A stretch of 64,000 nucleotides of DNA from Apium graveolens (lineage: Eukaryota; Streptophyta; Magnoliopsida; Apiales; Apiaceae), in assembly GCF_009905375.1 (NCBI RefSeq), contig NC_133650.1:147144567-147208566 (forward strand), written 5' to 3'. How positions within the stretch are numbered: the stretch's first letter is position 1; each line of letters starts with the position of its first letter. The notes under the pieces are model-generated. The model had not been told where the DNA came from, made no database searches, and saw only the letters and a list, made by a program, of their open reading frames with translations. The position numbers were made by a program, and so were the translations under genes. Of this stretch, positions 24,290-36,345 are shown in pieces.

Positions 24290-24602
24290 AGTAGCTTTCT
24301 GGCACTTGACTTTATTTCATTTATACAAAATTACAAGACATCAGCTATATACAATTAATCAACCTATTTTGCATATCTAATTAAAGTCAACATGACTTAT
24401 ATGCTACTACAGAATCTAAACAAAGGTGTTTACAGAAATGTGCTACATGACTTATTGTTACATAAACTACTCACTCGATGGATAATAAATCATCATCCGT
24501 CGGGACTATATTGAGTCATCCATCGGGAATATATTCCTTATCCGTCGAGTGCTAAATTTTTCACTCAGTTAAATCTACTAAGGTGTTTTGTTAATGAAAT
24601 CA

Positions 24603-24607
24603 TAAAG
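24603..24607. repeat. TSD of element E, left copy (TAAAG)
   Basis: TAAAG precedes TGAAAGCG, the start of the 5' LTR of E, and is repeated at 47510-47514. The LTR of D continues on both sides. Confidence 0.9.
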
Positions 24608-26177
24608 TGAAAGCGTTTGTCCTAAATCCAATCATGTATGATGAGTTAGGAAGAACTTTCTTGTATTCCTATTTAATTTCATTGAAATTAATAAAAGACT
24701 TATTTTGTTTTATTATGGGCTTTATCTATTTAAAGTGTATTAAATAAGATGTTCCTTAGTTTAGAGTAAAGCTTCTAGAATAATAATGAGATTATATTAG
24801 TGAGATCTAGAAGACGACAACTCTAGACTTAAACGGTTCCTGATCATAGGATAACTAATCGGATGTTAGTGGATCCGCAAAGATTGGTACATACTATGCT
24901 TGCTCCCTTCAGGAGGATGTCTGTTCTCATAGGCATTTGTGTGGTGACACTATAGCTAGTATGTAGGTGCTTATTAGGGAATAAGTTCACTGAACATGAC
25001 TCGATAAGTTGAACAACTAATGGAGATTACTCACGTGTCAATAGTGGTTCACTGAGTGATAGTTGTACAAGTGTCCTTAGACTTGAGATCGTTAAAGTTA
25101 TCTCTTATATAATGAACTGTGCTTTGGTTTAGTCCTTTGTCTCAAGGACATCCATTAAGTCTATTCTGGGCATAGGGATTTGTGTACAGAGATAGTTAAC
25201 ATCAATAGAGGATCTACCCCTTCCTGTATAGGAAGAGAATATCCTATGTTATTCTTAGTATGCGAGTTCTGGAATCTATGGCCAGAGTGTATGAAATTAG
25301 AAGGGAGTGTCTAATTTGCATTAATGTGAACTTTGCATTATGAATAAGAAATCTTATGATTAAATTTGATAGGCCTGACACAAGATCCATGCCTTGTATT
25401 TAATCGGAATATTATAAGGGTAGAAGGAATTCATTGTACGGTAACTAGTCACTGACAGGTTCTTGGTATTCTAAGCAGTGAATTCATATTATCCGGATAG
25501 TCGCGATATGTTGAGAAGCATCACTCACGATGTAGAATAAATATAATTAATCAGTTAATTATATTTAGTGAATTTAGTATTCATATAAATAATTAATAAA
25601 AGTTTATTCTTATTTATTTCTACTACCGGAATAATATTGAACCTACAGGGTCACATCATAAAAGAATATTTTCTTTGATGAAATAATGAGAGAGAGAATT
25701 ATTTTCTAAATAGTTTAGATAAAGAAATAATGATTAAAATAGTTTTAATTATTATTAAAGCATTTTATAAAGATAATATGTGGGGGTTAATATATATATA
25801 TATAAAGATATATTTTATAACCCTAGGAGAGCCCTATAAATAGAATGAGATGGCTCATTCTATTTACACAATTTTGGTTTTGTGAAAACCTTAGCCTCCA
25901 TCTTCTTCCTCTCTCTCTCTTCCAAAAACTCCATTTTTATAAAAGCTCGGTTTTATAAAAAGGTTCATCGAAGAGGATCGTTCTTAGTGGATACCGGTAG
26001 AGTGCTTCACACACTAAGGAGCAACTGCTAGCACTCCATTTTTATAAAGCTTTGATTCACAAGGTATGGTTACGATTCCTTAGTTTTTCCTTTTTATACA
26101 TTTTTCTATATGTGCGGTATATGGTTTTTACGGAATAAATGTTATATCTCGCTTCCGCTCATCCGTAAATTCCTTCA
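24608..26177 (+). repeat. Element E 5' LTR
   Basis: Runs from TGAAAGCGTTTGTCC to AAATTCCTTCA. It includes a likely promoter zone near 25795-25850 (TATATATATATAAAG and then CCCTATAAATAGAATGAG) followed by a CT-rich run at about 25905-25925. The TATAAATA box is at about 25835. It matches 45937-47509. Confidence 0.88.
25833..25845 (+). promoter_or_regulatory. TATA box in element E 5' LTR
   Basis: CCCTATAAATAGA is a canonical plant TATA box about 340 bp before the LTR end, and the same sequence occurs in the 3' LTR at about 47160-47172. Transcription of the element probably starts about 30 bp downstream, near the CT-rich run. Both the TATA and start assignment are inferred from sequence alone. 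Confidence 0.6.
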
Positions 26178-26178
26178 A

Positions 26179-26190
26179 TGGCATTAGAGC
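26179..26190 (+). promoter_or_regulatory. Element E primer binding site
   Basis: TGGCATTAGAGC starts one base after the LTR end. It is a two-mismatch version of the tRNA-Met site TGGTATCAGAGC. Confidence 0.75.
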
Positions 26191-26357
26191 TAGGTTTTGC
26201 ATATAGAGATTCATATAAAAAAATTCAGATTTTTTAATGCATGTATGGATTTGTTATGATTTTTGCAAGTTTATTTAGATTTAATTATGAATTAATTCGA
26301 AATAATTTTTGCATAATATCTTGACTACTGATCTGGGTTCTACAAGTGTTGTAGATC

Positions 26358-26362
26358 ATCTA
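26358..26362. repeat. TSD of element F, left copy (ATCTA)
   Basis: ATCTA precedes TGTAACACCCCC and is repeated at 40336-40340 after GGTTATTACA. Confidence 0.9.
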
Positions 26363-29300
26363 TGTAACACCCCCAAATCCGGGGTCAGGGATCCGGGTTG
26401 TCACAAGTTCCATTTCCCTTAATAATACTTAATCTTAACAATCAACCAACTATTGCGTACTGTGACCCCACAATACACACACACACACCACAAGTTATAG
26501 TCTCAGAGATGAATACCAAAAATAAAACAAGTCATTTTATTCCACAATTATAAGTCATTACACCTCGAAAGGGTTTCTGAATAAATTTACATATTCTTTT
26601 CCATTATTACAATTCATAATATACATAAGTCTGGTACATCAATAGTTGAAAACCTAGACTATTGGTAGTTCCTACCTCAGCTACGGCGGCATCAACGCCT
26701 ACAGGAAACTGCGGAACGTTTCCTATCCGCTCACGAATTGGGAGCTTGATCCTGTTCATCTTGTCTATTTGTTGTTATGTGATGAAAGAAGAAAGCAAGG
26801 GTGAGCAACAAGCCCACCGAAATAATATGTATAATAATTAACAATATATGAGCATTCTCACAGTACTCATGAAAGTCTTGGTCAAGATGAAATGAACCAA
26901 GTTTGATCTCTTAATGCGACGAAGTCGCAAAATATTCAGTATATATACTTATATACTTTTCAAAATCTTTGAAATCCTCTACCATGTATAATATACACAG
27001 AGTTCCAGTTTATAACTGTATAAAAATATCGTTGCAAGGTGATCTTATATATCTAACCTTGTCTCAACATTTTTCTGAAAATCTTTGACAGGCATAAGAT
27101 AATCATTTACTAGATATAAGTTGAAAATATGAAGTTACAAGATACTCCAATATACTTATATCTTTTCCGAATACTACTTGAACTACCACCGTTCAAGTTA
27201 TAATTAGTTTCAGAAGTTCATCACACTGATGAGACTACAAGATAAGACTTGAATAGATTCAATCTTTGAAATATCATTTGAAAGAAATGAAGTTACGAGA
27301 TACTTCATTAAATCTCGATATATATATACACCTATATAAATATATATACATTTCATACACTCCTTGAAAACCTCTATTATGAAAATTATAAACAGAGTTA
27401 TAATATCCAATGAATTTGGAAAGGAGAAAACCTTGGCATAAACCTGATATCTTGCTGATCAGGCAAATACACCAATAAGTAACCTTTTCTACTAGTAGAT
27501 GGACGAATTCCCCACTGGTCATCACCCTGGCCGCATTAGGACCTATGCTGGACTGCCACTCAGCCACTTACGCATTGATGGACTCCCACTGAGCCACTTA
27601 CACTTTCATGAACGCCCACTAAGCCCATGTTGCTTATGCCGACTCAAATAGATGGACTTACTTCCCGAACGTTGGGTAAGTAATCAATTCATTTATCAAA
27701 ACAGCAACCTCGTTGTGAATATAAAATACACCACAGAGCCGGATCCCTTAGATTTTTGAGCGAGTATTCAAGTCCCCTTAGAAAAGGAAGATCTTAAATT
27801 TGAAAACGAGTTTTGGGATCCGCTCTAACTTTTAAAAATCAGTTTGAAGACTCGAAAACATTTTTAAGAACGTTTGGAGTAATGCTGATTTAATGAAATA
27901 AATCAGTCCCGATATATTAGAAAATATCTAAATATTATTATTTAAATAATATTCCCATAAAGGATAATCTCTATAAAAATATTTGAAGTAGAAGTTTTAA
28001 AACTCATACTTGAAATGAATAATAAATAACCAAAGATATACTTATACGAAAGTACGATCTTTATTTGAATAATCGAAAATAAGTTTGATTATTGAAACAT
28101 TATTCTTTAATAAAATAAAGAATATTATTTAATAAAATAAGTGGATTCATAAGTCCTCGAATGAATATTCAAAAATAATATTCATTAATAAAAAAAGGTT
28201 ATCGAATAAACCTTATTCGATTAATAGTTTTGAAAACTATATCAATATATATATATATAAATATAGGGCTGAGTTCTATGGAGTCCACCTTTTTATCGGA
28301 GTCCTCGGAGTCCATCTACGTTCTGCAAATAAAATATATTGTAAAACGTGTTATTTTGCAAAATATGTTACACAAATAGCATAACTTCAACAAAATCATG
28401 CAAATCTCATATATTTACGGTACAATATGTATGTTCTGCAATATGTTCTGCAACATGAACATTTATGTTCTGCAAACTAAACATGTTTTGTAGAATATAT
28501 ATTTTTACAATGTTCTGCTTGTAAAATGTATGCAATCTACAAGATTTTTGATAGAATAGTGATATTTGTCGAAAAATAATATGTTTTGCAATATTTTAAG
28601 CTATATTTTACTTGCAGAACATATATGGACTCCGAGTACTCCAATTAAAGGTGGACTCCATAGAACTTTACTCTATAAATATATATATATATATATTATA
28701 CTCGGGAACATCGACTCCCGGTTTAGAAAATGTTCACCTTTGGGTCCCCTATACTAAGGGTATACGCAACTACTGCTTATCTCTAGCATAGGTATTATGC
28801 AACTTATAAGCATTTGAATCAAGAATTAGATATCAAGATTACGAAACAGACATGCATATATACCATATCAGCATGCTCCAATATATCGCAAAATTTGCTA
28901 ACAACAATCATGCACTTATCACAAAATAATGCATATATATATATTTACATCACAACAACAGTATAACGGGTAGAAAACTTGCATGAGTGCTCCGGGGTAG
29001 ACTTAAGCTTAGAGTGGGTCCGGTAACCTATGAACAACAACATAAGCCGAAATTAAACCACGGTCGCTTAAGAAACTAGACTTTAACCAATTGAACCCTA
29101 ACGTTTGCTTATGGTCATTTCTACGCTTAACAAATCCCATAAGTCGTTCGAGTACCCTCGGCTCCACCATTTTTAATAAATTAACCATTACGAATTTTAA
29201 GGCGACGCTTTCACGAATACCCTACCAACTGCCTAGTCCACTTTACATAATCGTTTCATACTCCAATTAGTCATTTAAGGGCCTTAACCAAGGTTTCAAA

Positions 29301-30767
29301 GTAAGGCGAGGGGTAATGGTTCGTTCACGAAACGTCGTTACTTAAAACGGTCGTTTCTCCTAAACCGTACATCGGATTCAAGTGATCCACATATCAAAAT
29401 GAAGCTTACGACACGCTCTAGCAAAACATGGCAATTTTACAGATTGTTTATTGAGTTTTCTGTCCTGAACACTAAGAACAAGAAGTTGAATAAAAATGGA
29501 CATTACGGCGGCTATATTTACGAGTTTTCCAAGTTTTTCACTACACCAAAACCTCACCAAACAACCCACAATCATTGACACATCAAAACCTCAACTAAAT
29601 AATACAATACCAGTCCTTATTTTTCATATTCTTCATCTCAACCAACCACAATCAAGTTTTATTAACTATAACAAGATTCATTCACCAAATCACTCCAAAT
29701 CCAAATCAAACTACTAATAATCAAAGGTCATGCTTCTGATTTAGAAAACCAACCATCAAAATCACTAATAATCAAAGTAAAGGATAGGGTTTGAATTTTA
29801 TACCTTCCTTGGGAGGTGTTAAGTTGCTAGGAAGCCTTAGGGAGCCTCCTACAAGCTTGATCTTTCCAAAGAAATCAAGAACACAAAGTTAGGCTTTGAA
29901 GTTTCTAAAAGTCCGATTGCAAGAACTGTAAAACTGAGGGTCTTACCATACTTATTTGGATGAGACTTGTGAACAAGAGTTGTAGGCCATCTCAATACCT
30001 TTCTAACGAGCTATAGAACACAACATTTGAGTAAGAAATGAAGGATATACAGCAGTTTTAATGTGCTGGTTCTGTTTTGGCCGAGAGCAATGGAAATGGG
30101 GGAGGAAGATGAGAGCTTGTGTTGACTTGAACTTGTGGTGGGAATGAAATGATTTTAGGATATTTACTTCACTAGTTGTTTTGTTTGAATTAGTGGAAAG
30201 TGACATAAGCATGGTGATGTCATCAAGCTTACATAATCCTTGCCACTTGTCTCATCCTTATGGTGGAAGCATCTTTTTAAGCCTAATCATTATATTAAGA
30301 TGTTAACTAAGTGCATTAATCTTGCACTAATTGACCCTCCTCCTTGCCTCTTGCATTACTTAGTTGTTTAATTATTTTACGACTCATTTATTGTTCATTC
30401 TCGTTGATCATTTGAGGGATCATATACGGGATCTCATTACTTGGGTTCCCCTAAACCTTTCTCAATATTTCATATTCTTTTTATGGTCCTCTCTTATAAT
30501 CCTTGAATTTAAATCTTTTTAATCATGTTACCTTATACTCAATTCTTTCGGTATCTGGTGGATTTTCGGGAAAAATAAAAGTGTTCGAATTTGGATTCTG
30601 ATGATCTTTACATACACTTATATACCATATGGAGTACTAATAAGATCTCAGAATATCAATAAAATAACTCCTACATAGTGTGGCATGACAAGTTTTCTTA
30701 ATCAGCATAATCAGCAAAATCACTATTCATCAGTGTTTCAAAGATTCCAAAAATTGGGGTTATTACA
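26363..30767 (-). repeat. Element F 3' LTR (holds the MITE)
   Basis: 4405 bp including the MITE of about 409 bp. Without it the length is close to the 3990 bp of the other LTR. It begins TGTAACACCCCCAAATCCGG and ends TTGGGGTTATTACA on the plus strand. It contains three imperfect GATGGACTCCCACTGAGCC-type repeats at about 27545-27630. Confidence 0.9.
28266..28674. mobile_element. Element G: MITE of about 409 bp in the LTR of F
   Basis: The sequence is absent from the matching place in the other LTR of F (about 38230-38265). Its ends are inverted repeats: left TTCTATGGAGTCCACCTTT, and the right end has the complement AAAGGTGGACTCCATAGAA. The similarity continues inward (GGAGT, then CGGAGTCCAT). 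Flanks share ATAAATAT on each side, giving an 8-bp (hAT-like) or 9-bp (Mutator-like) target duplication; the AT-rich site makes this ambiguous. It codes for nothing. Inside are several GTTCTGCAA repeats. Confidence 0.82.
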
Positions 30768-30786
30768 GTCTCCCCTCCTTAAAAGG
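30768..30786 (-). promoter_or_regulatory. Element F polypurine tract
   Basis: The minus strand reads CCTTTTAAGGAGGGGAGAC just before the LTR start, identical to that of element C. Confidence 0.85.
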
Positions 30787-30789
30787 ATT

Positions 30790-31560
30790 TCGTCCCGAAA
30801 TCAGATAGAAAATGAATAGGGATACTTTCTTAGCATTGCACTTTCTAACTCTCAGGTCAATTTTCCCACATTGTGGTTCTACCACCAACTCTGACTAGTT
30901 TGATAACCCTTCTCCTAAGCACTTGTTCCTTTTCAATCTATAACCCTTCCTGGTTGCTCCATATAGGTTACGTATGGTTGCATGTCTATGCGCTCATATG
31001 CCCCTATTTGTCTGGCATCCGAATTACACTTCCTTAACATTGATACGTGGAACACGTTATGAACTTGCTACATGTTCGGGGGTAGGGCTAGCTCATATGC
31101 TAACTTCCCAATACGTCTTAATATATCCAAGGGTCCAACAAATTGTAGACTTAGCTTTCCTTTCTTTCCGAACCTCATCAATCCTTTCCAAGGGATACCT
31201 TTAACATCACTAGGTCCCCTATTTCATAATACTCTTTGTCCTTTCGATTCAAATCAGCATACTTCTTATGTCCATCTTGGGCTACTACCGGCCGTCCTCT
31301 GATTATATCTATTATATCCTTGGTCTTTTGGACTACTGCGGGTCCGAGCATCTTGCGCTCTACAACTTCATCCTAACATAAGGGAGATCGACATTGTCTT
31401 CCCTCAAGGATCTCATAAGGTGACATCTCGATAATGACATATGATCTATTGTCGTAAGAAAACTCAATCCGCGACAAATGATCATTCCAAATTCTTTCAA
31501 GTCTATTACACAGACTCTCATAATAGCTTCTAGCACTATAGCTTTTGCTTCTCAATACTC
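30790..31560 (-). pseudogene. Element F integrase C-terminus and chromodomain remnant
   Basis: The minus strand 31555-31373 is open and reads CNRLERIWNDHLSRIEFSYD and SPYEILEGRQCRSPLC. Further on, traces of FGKKGKLSLQFVGP, NVFHVSMLRKCNS and YMEQPGRVID occur, with stops between. This agrees with the end of the integrase of element B and with the trace in C. Confidence 0.8.
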
Positions 31561-34500
31561 CTTCTTTTCTTGTTCGTAGTCATTACTATCTTCCGTACAT
31601 AATACTATACTAGTTACACTTTTGCTCGTTAGCGTTCTATAACCTTTTAATAACCACGTCAACCTTAGTATCACGAAGGCATTAGAATCGAAATATCACC
31701 ATACTTGGTACCACTTCATTTCTAGCTGCCTCCATCTTCGAAAGCGTGGTCCTTCGTGTAGAAGTAAAAGAATTTATTGAGAGATCACTATGATCATGAA
31801 CACTCATTTTATTGCATAGTTAGTACAAAAGGTGGTCAGCCTTTAGTACTTGACAAGCAATTAAACAACATGTGGTATCCTACTAGGCTTCTATCACACA
31901 GATAGATAGTCATTCGGCAATACCTCCCCTTCTGGAAGGGTTATTCTCTCAGTTTACACGAAAATGAAAAGAAGAGAAAAGAAAGAATTTAAGAGAATTG
32001 TATATATGTAAAAATATACTGCCACAAAATATCTGGCTTGGAATCTACCTCTGAACTATAGAGGTTTGTCATAGGAGAACAAAACATATATGTATATATA
32101 TCAACATCAAGTATTATAGCATCGCATTTTACATGCCTAAATATTTATGTTATTCCGTCCATCATTCTATGGACCCATGCTCTTGCTCGAGCTCATAAAC
32201 ACTCACCATTGAAACTCCCTTGACAACGAAAATCGAATCTGGGATTTCATTCTAGACATCATCGTTACTAGAATTCTATGCTTGCACCGCAACCTTCCTC
32301 GTATAGTAATACGACTCTCTATTGATAAGAAGGAATAAGTATTCAATAGGTAGATAATCTACTTAATTAGTCTATCAATGATAACTTATACACCACCATG
32401 ACCCGATTAATGGTACTCAATCTCAACATCTATTCCAATACAACTCTCACGGTTGTAAGTAATCGGCTCATTACTCATAGAATCATTCCTGCATTACTAT
32501 GGTCCACCGTTGACCTACTGTAGTCATTCATTTTCCATGAAGTCTTAATAGCTAACCATATGGAGTCCATACATATCGTATCGAATTCTTCTAAGGAGGT
32601 AACATGATCACCGTTCATGCTTCATGAAGAACACTCATGAACTTGACGTACATATGACATGAAGCAGATAAAATTGCAGAAGAGTTTCAATGAAAGCAAC
32701 GATAGCAGGTTAATACCATTCTTAATCATCTGCCTTCAATAGAAGACTTAACTCAAAGGTTTGTTTAGTCCTTTTGAAACATGGTCCTGGCTTATTCTCA
32801 AGATAGTACCTTCTAAGATAGATAGCCCACTCATGGCAATTACACGAATTAAACCTTTACCAAACTACTATTACGGTTGGGTATTGCACAGTCATCAGAA
32901 GGAATATCAATCTTCCAAACCATAATATAACATTCACGGCTTCAACCATCATCACTGTATTCCTCTGGCACGAGCGCCTATAATTCCTCTCTTACACTCA
33001 AAGTGTCGGCCACCTCATTGGCCTTTCCTAATAGTAATAGTTCCTTATAATCAATATCATTTTAACCACCTTCAACTAAATTTTCTACCTCATTTCAAAA
33101 TACTGCTTGTGTGAAAATGCTCTTCCTTAAGCTTTGGTGAGAAAAAAATATATCATAATTTTCCCATAATTTATTTCCTCGGTCTTTGAATGTGAATATT
33201 GTCACGACTGACTCTCGATCATACTTTGGACGTCTCTTATCTTCGGTACTTCTCGTTGTCACCAATCTCGACCCTCATTGGGTCGATCTATATTTTCTTT
33301 TGGTTCATACGTGCCCACCTGGCATTATTATAATTACGTCATATTTCCTTTATCAAAATTTCTACTCTTCAGAACTTCGAATATTACCTTCCTCCTTATA
33401 AAACCTCTAAGGTTAACCTTAAATCCTTCATCATTTACTCCCTAAGTACATGGCATATCAAGATACCATTTACTAATACTAGAACCATTGTCTATATAGT
33501 TCTGAAAACTTTCTCCACTGATCTTTAAAGGTTGTTGTTACATTGATCCTTTCTAATTCATATTGTCAAAACTCATGTTGTCCCTATTAAGGGAGAAATG
33601 CCAACCTTTATGCATTCCCCTAGGATTCATCTTAAGTTATCGAGGTTCCATCCTTAGTTCCACCTTTAAAAAGGTACATGCATCCTTCCATGGATAAATA
33701 AAGTCATATATCCCTGATAAGGGTATCTTATTCAATCATTTCCACCTCGATAGTCTATACCAAATTTCACAATAACATCCTTATTCAAGTTGAGGTCAAT
33801 CCATATGGCCTCCAAAAGATAAAAAAATGGTTATCCACTTTTTTTTTCCTAATTTGGTAATGATCACATGGATGTTCTGGAAGATATTGGTCGTGTTCAA
33901 CGTGAACTTCTTCTTAATAAATCCTTTTTTACTTTTGTTTTTTATCTCAACAGTCATCTCAATGTTGGGATATCTTTTGTACTTGGTGTCTCCTTTTCGG
34001 GTATCAAGTCACAGGTGTTACATACACTTTCCATTTTTGAAGGTTACTTCCTTCATCCAATTTCCTAATTTCTTACTTTCTTGTCTCTTCCGTATACCCG
34101 CGTCTCATTATTTATCCTTCGAACTATCTCAAGGTTTTCTCGAATCCTCCCAACTTAAAGGGGATAAGATATATGTATCTCTTATTCCTTCAATCATCAA
34201 CTTTAACTCATGGTGAATCACCCTCATCCTGACGATTACATACTTTTCTATTTTTATTGCTACGAGTCTTTAGGGTTTCCTCATACCCAACTCCCTTATC
34301 ATTCCTCAAACTTTATTGCCTTTATATTCCTTTCCACTTCAGTTTCTTTTTATTTACCTCTCTCTTACAATCATTTCACGAACCCACTAATCATTGACTT
34401 CATAGATCACGTTGTTCTGGGATTCTTGTCATCAGAACGAATCTTGACAACTTTTATAATCTTAGATTCATAATTTATCATACTCGTCCGCCTTTGTTTC

Positions 34501-34640
34501 AGCTCTAAAGCTTTTACACTATCTCCATAACCTTGGGAATTACTTTCCTGAAAACAATTGTCTGAACTTTAATCAGTTTATTATAACCTCTGGCTTCGTG
34601 CCTTTCTTGGCCTTTCACCAACGGGTGGCCTCTCTCTTAC
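31561..34640 (-). pseudogene. Element F decayed pol, shared with element C
   Basis: This region is the reverse complement of about 14880-18020 of element C with moderate divergence. For example 32460-32700 matches 16840-17080, and 33000-33060 (LLGKANEVADTLS on the minus strand, an RNase H trace) matches 16490-16555. No long frame remains in the coding sense. The plus-strand ORFs here are antisense to the pol and have no known domain. Confidence 0.65.
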
Positions 34641-34870
34641 GAAGGTAAGTGACAAAAATAGTCTTTTGCGCTTCGTCAATCATTTAGAATCTCAAATGAT
34701 TCCTATATTTCCTTTAGCCAAGCTCTTGACTCGACTGGGTCAACCTGTTCCTTGGAACTCTGAGAGCTTAGCGACTTAAAGGTCATGAAAGGATTTCCTA
34801 CCGCATTGTTTCCTCAAGGTAGTGGTTGGGAATAAGAGTATAAGTTCTATTTAGACAGGTCCATGAATTT
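34641..34870 (-). pseudogene. Element F gag remnant, second part
   Basis: The minus strand reads traces of KLSEFQG and SLAKGNIGII, matching 14755-14850 of element C (Gag around WLKEI). It directly follows the captured RT-RNase H segment. Its first bases (GGACCTGTCTAAATAGAACT) correspond to the end of C's acidic, proline-rich ORF. Confidence 0.6.
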
Positions 34871-35933
34871 TTGTATAGGAGTACCGTCTCAGGATTCCTT
34901 ATCTTGCTCAACTTCTGTTTTCTCAGTATGAAATGTTTCATCCTTCTCCCATAATCAGGGTTATCTTATACGTTAAAATCCTTGTTTTTCATTTCATTAT
35001 GTTATGGTTCCTTCTATCTTGATGACGACCTCCCTGACTATCACATTCAGGGTTTGCCCTAAATCTTATTCCTCGAACTATGACTTTCATCTAAGATCCC
35101 GTCCTTAAGCTCTTGAACGTTTGGAACCAAAATTCTGTAGGAACACCTCATTATTCCATTATCATCTTTCTCGGTATTAATCTCTTCTCTATTTGTTGGC
35201 TCCCTGCCTTCATTCATCACTTTTTCTTGGCACAATATGATCTTCTCCAATAATTCGGGCTGTATTGTAATCTCAAACAGCTTTTCGGTACCAGCTCCGG
35301 TTACCTTCACTTCTATTTCCATTTTCTCTAAATCTCTTGTCAACTCTTCAGAAGACATTATCATCTTGAGTCTCTCCTCTCTACTAAGGGTGTTAGCCAC
35401 CATATTGGCTTTACCTGGCCGATATATAATCTCATAATCATAATCCTTGATTAGCTTTAACCACCTCCTCTGGCGCATGTTGCGCTCTTTCTGCGTAAAA
35501 TATACTTGAGCTCTTGGGGTTTGTGTAAACTTCGGACTTCTCTCTATACAAGTAGTGCCTCCAATCTTTAGGGTAATACTATTGCCGTGAGCTCAAGATC
35601 ATGGGGGGGATATCGAATTTTATATTCCCTTAATTATCTTGATGCGTACATGATTACCTTACTATGTTGCATAAGCACTCACCCTAATCCCTTGTGCAAA
35701 GCATCACTATAAATCACAAAATCTCCTTTTTCCCTCCGGCAACGCCAACACAGGGGCCGTCACCAATCTTCTCTTCAGTTCTTGGAAGCTGTTCTCACAT
35801 TTCTCTATCCATTCAAACTTCTTAGTCTTATGAGTAAGCCGCGTTAAAGGGGCTACTATCTTTACAAACTTGAACGAACCTCCGGTAGTGACCGGCCAAT
35901 CCTACCTCTGGTAGTTTCCCTAACCATGGTCAT
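34871..35933 (-). pseudogene. Captured RT thumb and RNase H segment inside the gag of element F
   Basis: The minus strand from about 35930 reads VGLAGHYRRFV, a piece of the RT end, and then 35478-35059 is open for 139 residues with MRQRRWLKLIKDYD, then YRPGKANMVANTLSREERL and SSEELTRDLEKMEIEV. This is very close to element B's RNase H ([14 protein letters not shown], then LSRKERL). Element F has its own decayed RNase H trace near 33030, so this is a second, younger-looking copy. It takes the place of about 290 bp of the proline-rich part of gag seen in C. Confidence 0.75.
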
Positions 35934-36165
35934 CAATTCCTCAGTGGTACTTTATTCATTCTTGTCAGGATCTTCCACGGGATACTCCTCAGCAACAATC
36001 CCTTCTAGGACAACATCCTCAACCGCTACATCCTCAATATGAACATCATTCGGTCCTGCGTTAGGACGCTCTATCGGATCCACAATCTGATCTCCAATTA
36101 GTAATAAAACATCATCGCGCTGTTGCTCCTCAACCTCAGGGTTCGAAGTCCCGCTACCATATACG
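35934..36165 (-). pseudogene. Element F gag, acidic N-terminal part
   Basis: The minus strand resembles 14150-14395 of element C, with the acidic stretch VAEEYPVEDPDKNE and then ETTRG, where the sequence switches to the captured RT piece. A stop follows DKNE. Confidence 0.6.
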
Positions 36166-36329
36166 ATAATGAACTACACTTCTATCACGATATTTATAAG
36201 GGTTCACATAAGGGTTTTAACTGTCAGTACTACGTTAGGTAGTCCGACTATGAACTTGGCAAAAGTTCTTATTATCTTAGTGAACTTATTATTTTCACGT
36301 CACTTCATCTCTGAGGTTTATAACGCTTA

Positions 36330-36341
36330 GCTCTGATACCA
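36330..36341 (-). promoter_or_regulatory. Element F primer binding site
   Basis: The minus strand reads TGGTATCAGAGC four bases inside the 5' LTR, the tRNA-Met type site. Confidence 0.9.
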
Positions 36342-36345
36342 TTTC

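Larger units (their letters stand above)
23578..24607 (-). repeat. Element D 3' LTR, main part (split by element E)
   Basis: Begins TGTTAGTCCCTAACAATGC and matches 60462-61497 at roughly 96-97 percent by eye. Element E interrupts it 20 bp before its end, and the end is at 47515-47534 (finishing ACAACA). It contains six exact TCCGTCG motifs (24216, 24235, 24259, 24283, 24496, 24541). Confidence 0.88.

Noticed and set aside
24181..24300. Spaced repeats resembling a CRISPR array
   Set aside because: The repeat word is only about 10 bases, spacers are 10-14 bases and themselves similar, and the setting is a plant LTR.
29496..30212. Short ORFs repeated at 29378-30212 and 38944-39780
   Set aside because: They are duplicated because they lie in the two LTRs of element F. 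They have no domain, and the repeats of C's LTR do not keep them.
33827..34473. Hydrophobic-looking plus-strand ORFs (129 and 87 aa) in element F
   Set aside because: They lie antisense to the decayed pol shared with element C. Their counterpart in C (minus-strand ORFs at 15096-15701) is antisense in the same way, so the similarity comes from the shared DNA, not from a membrane protein gene.
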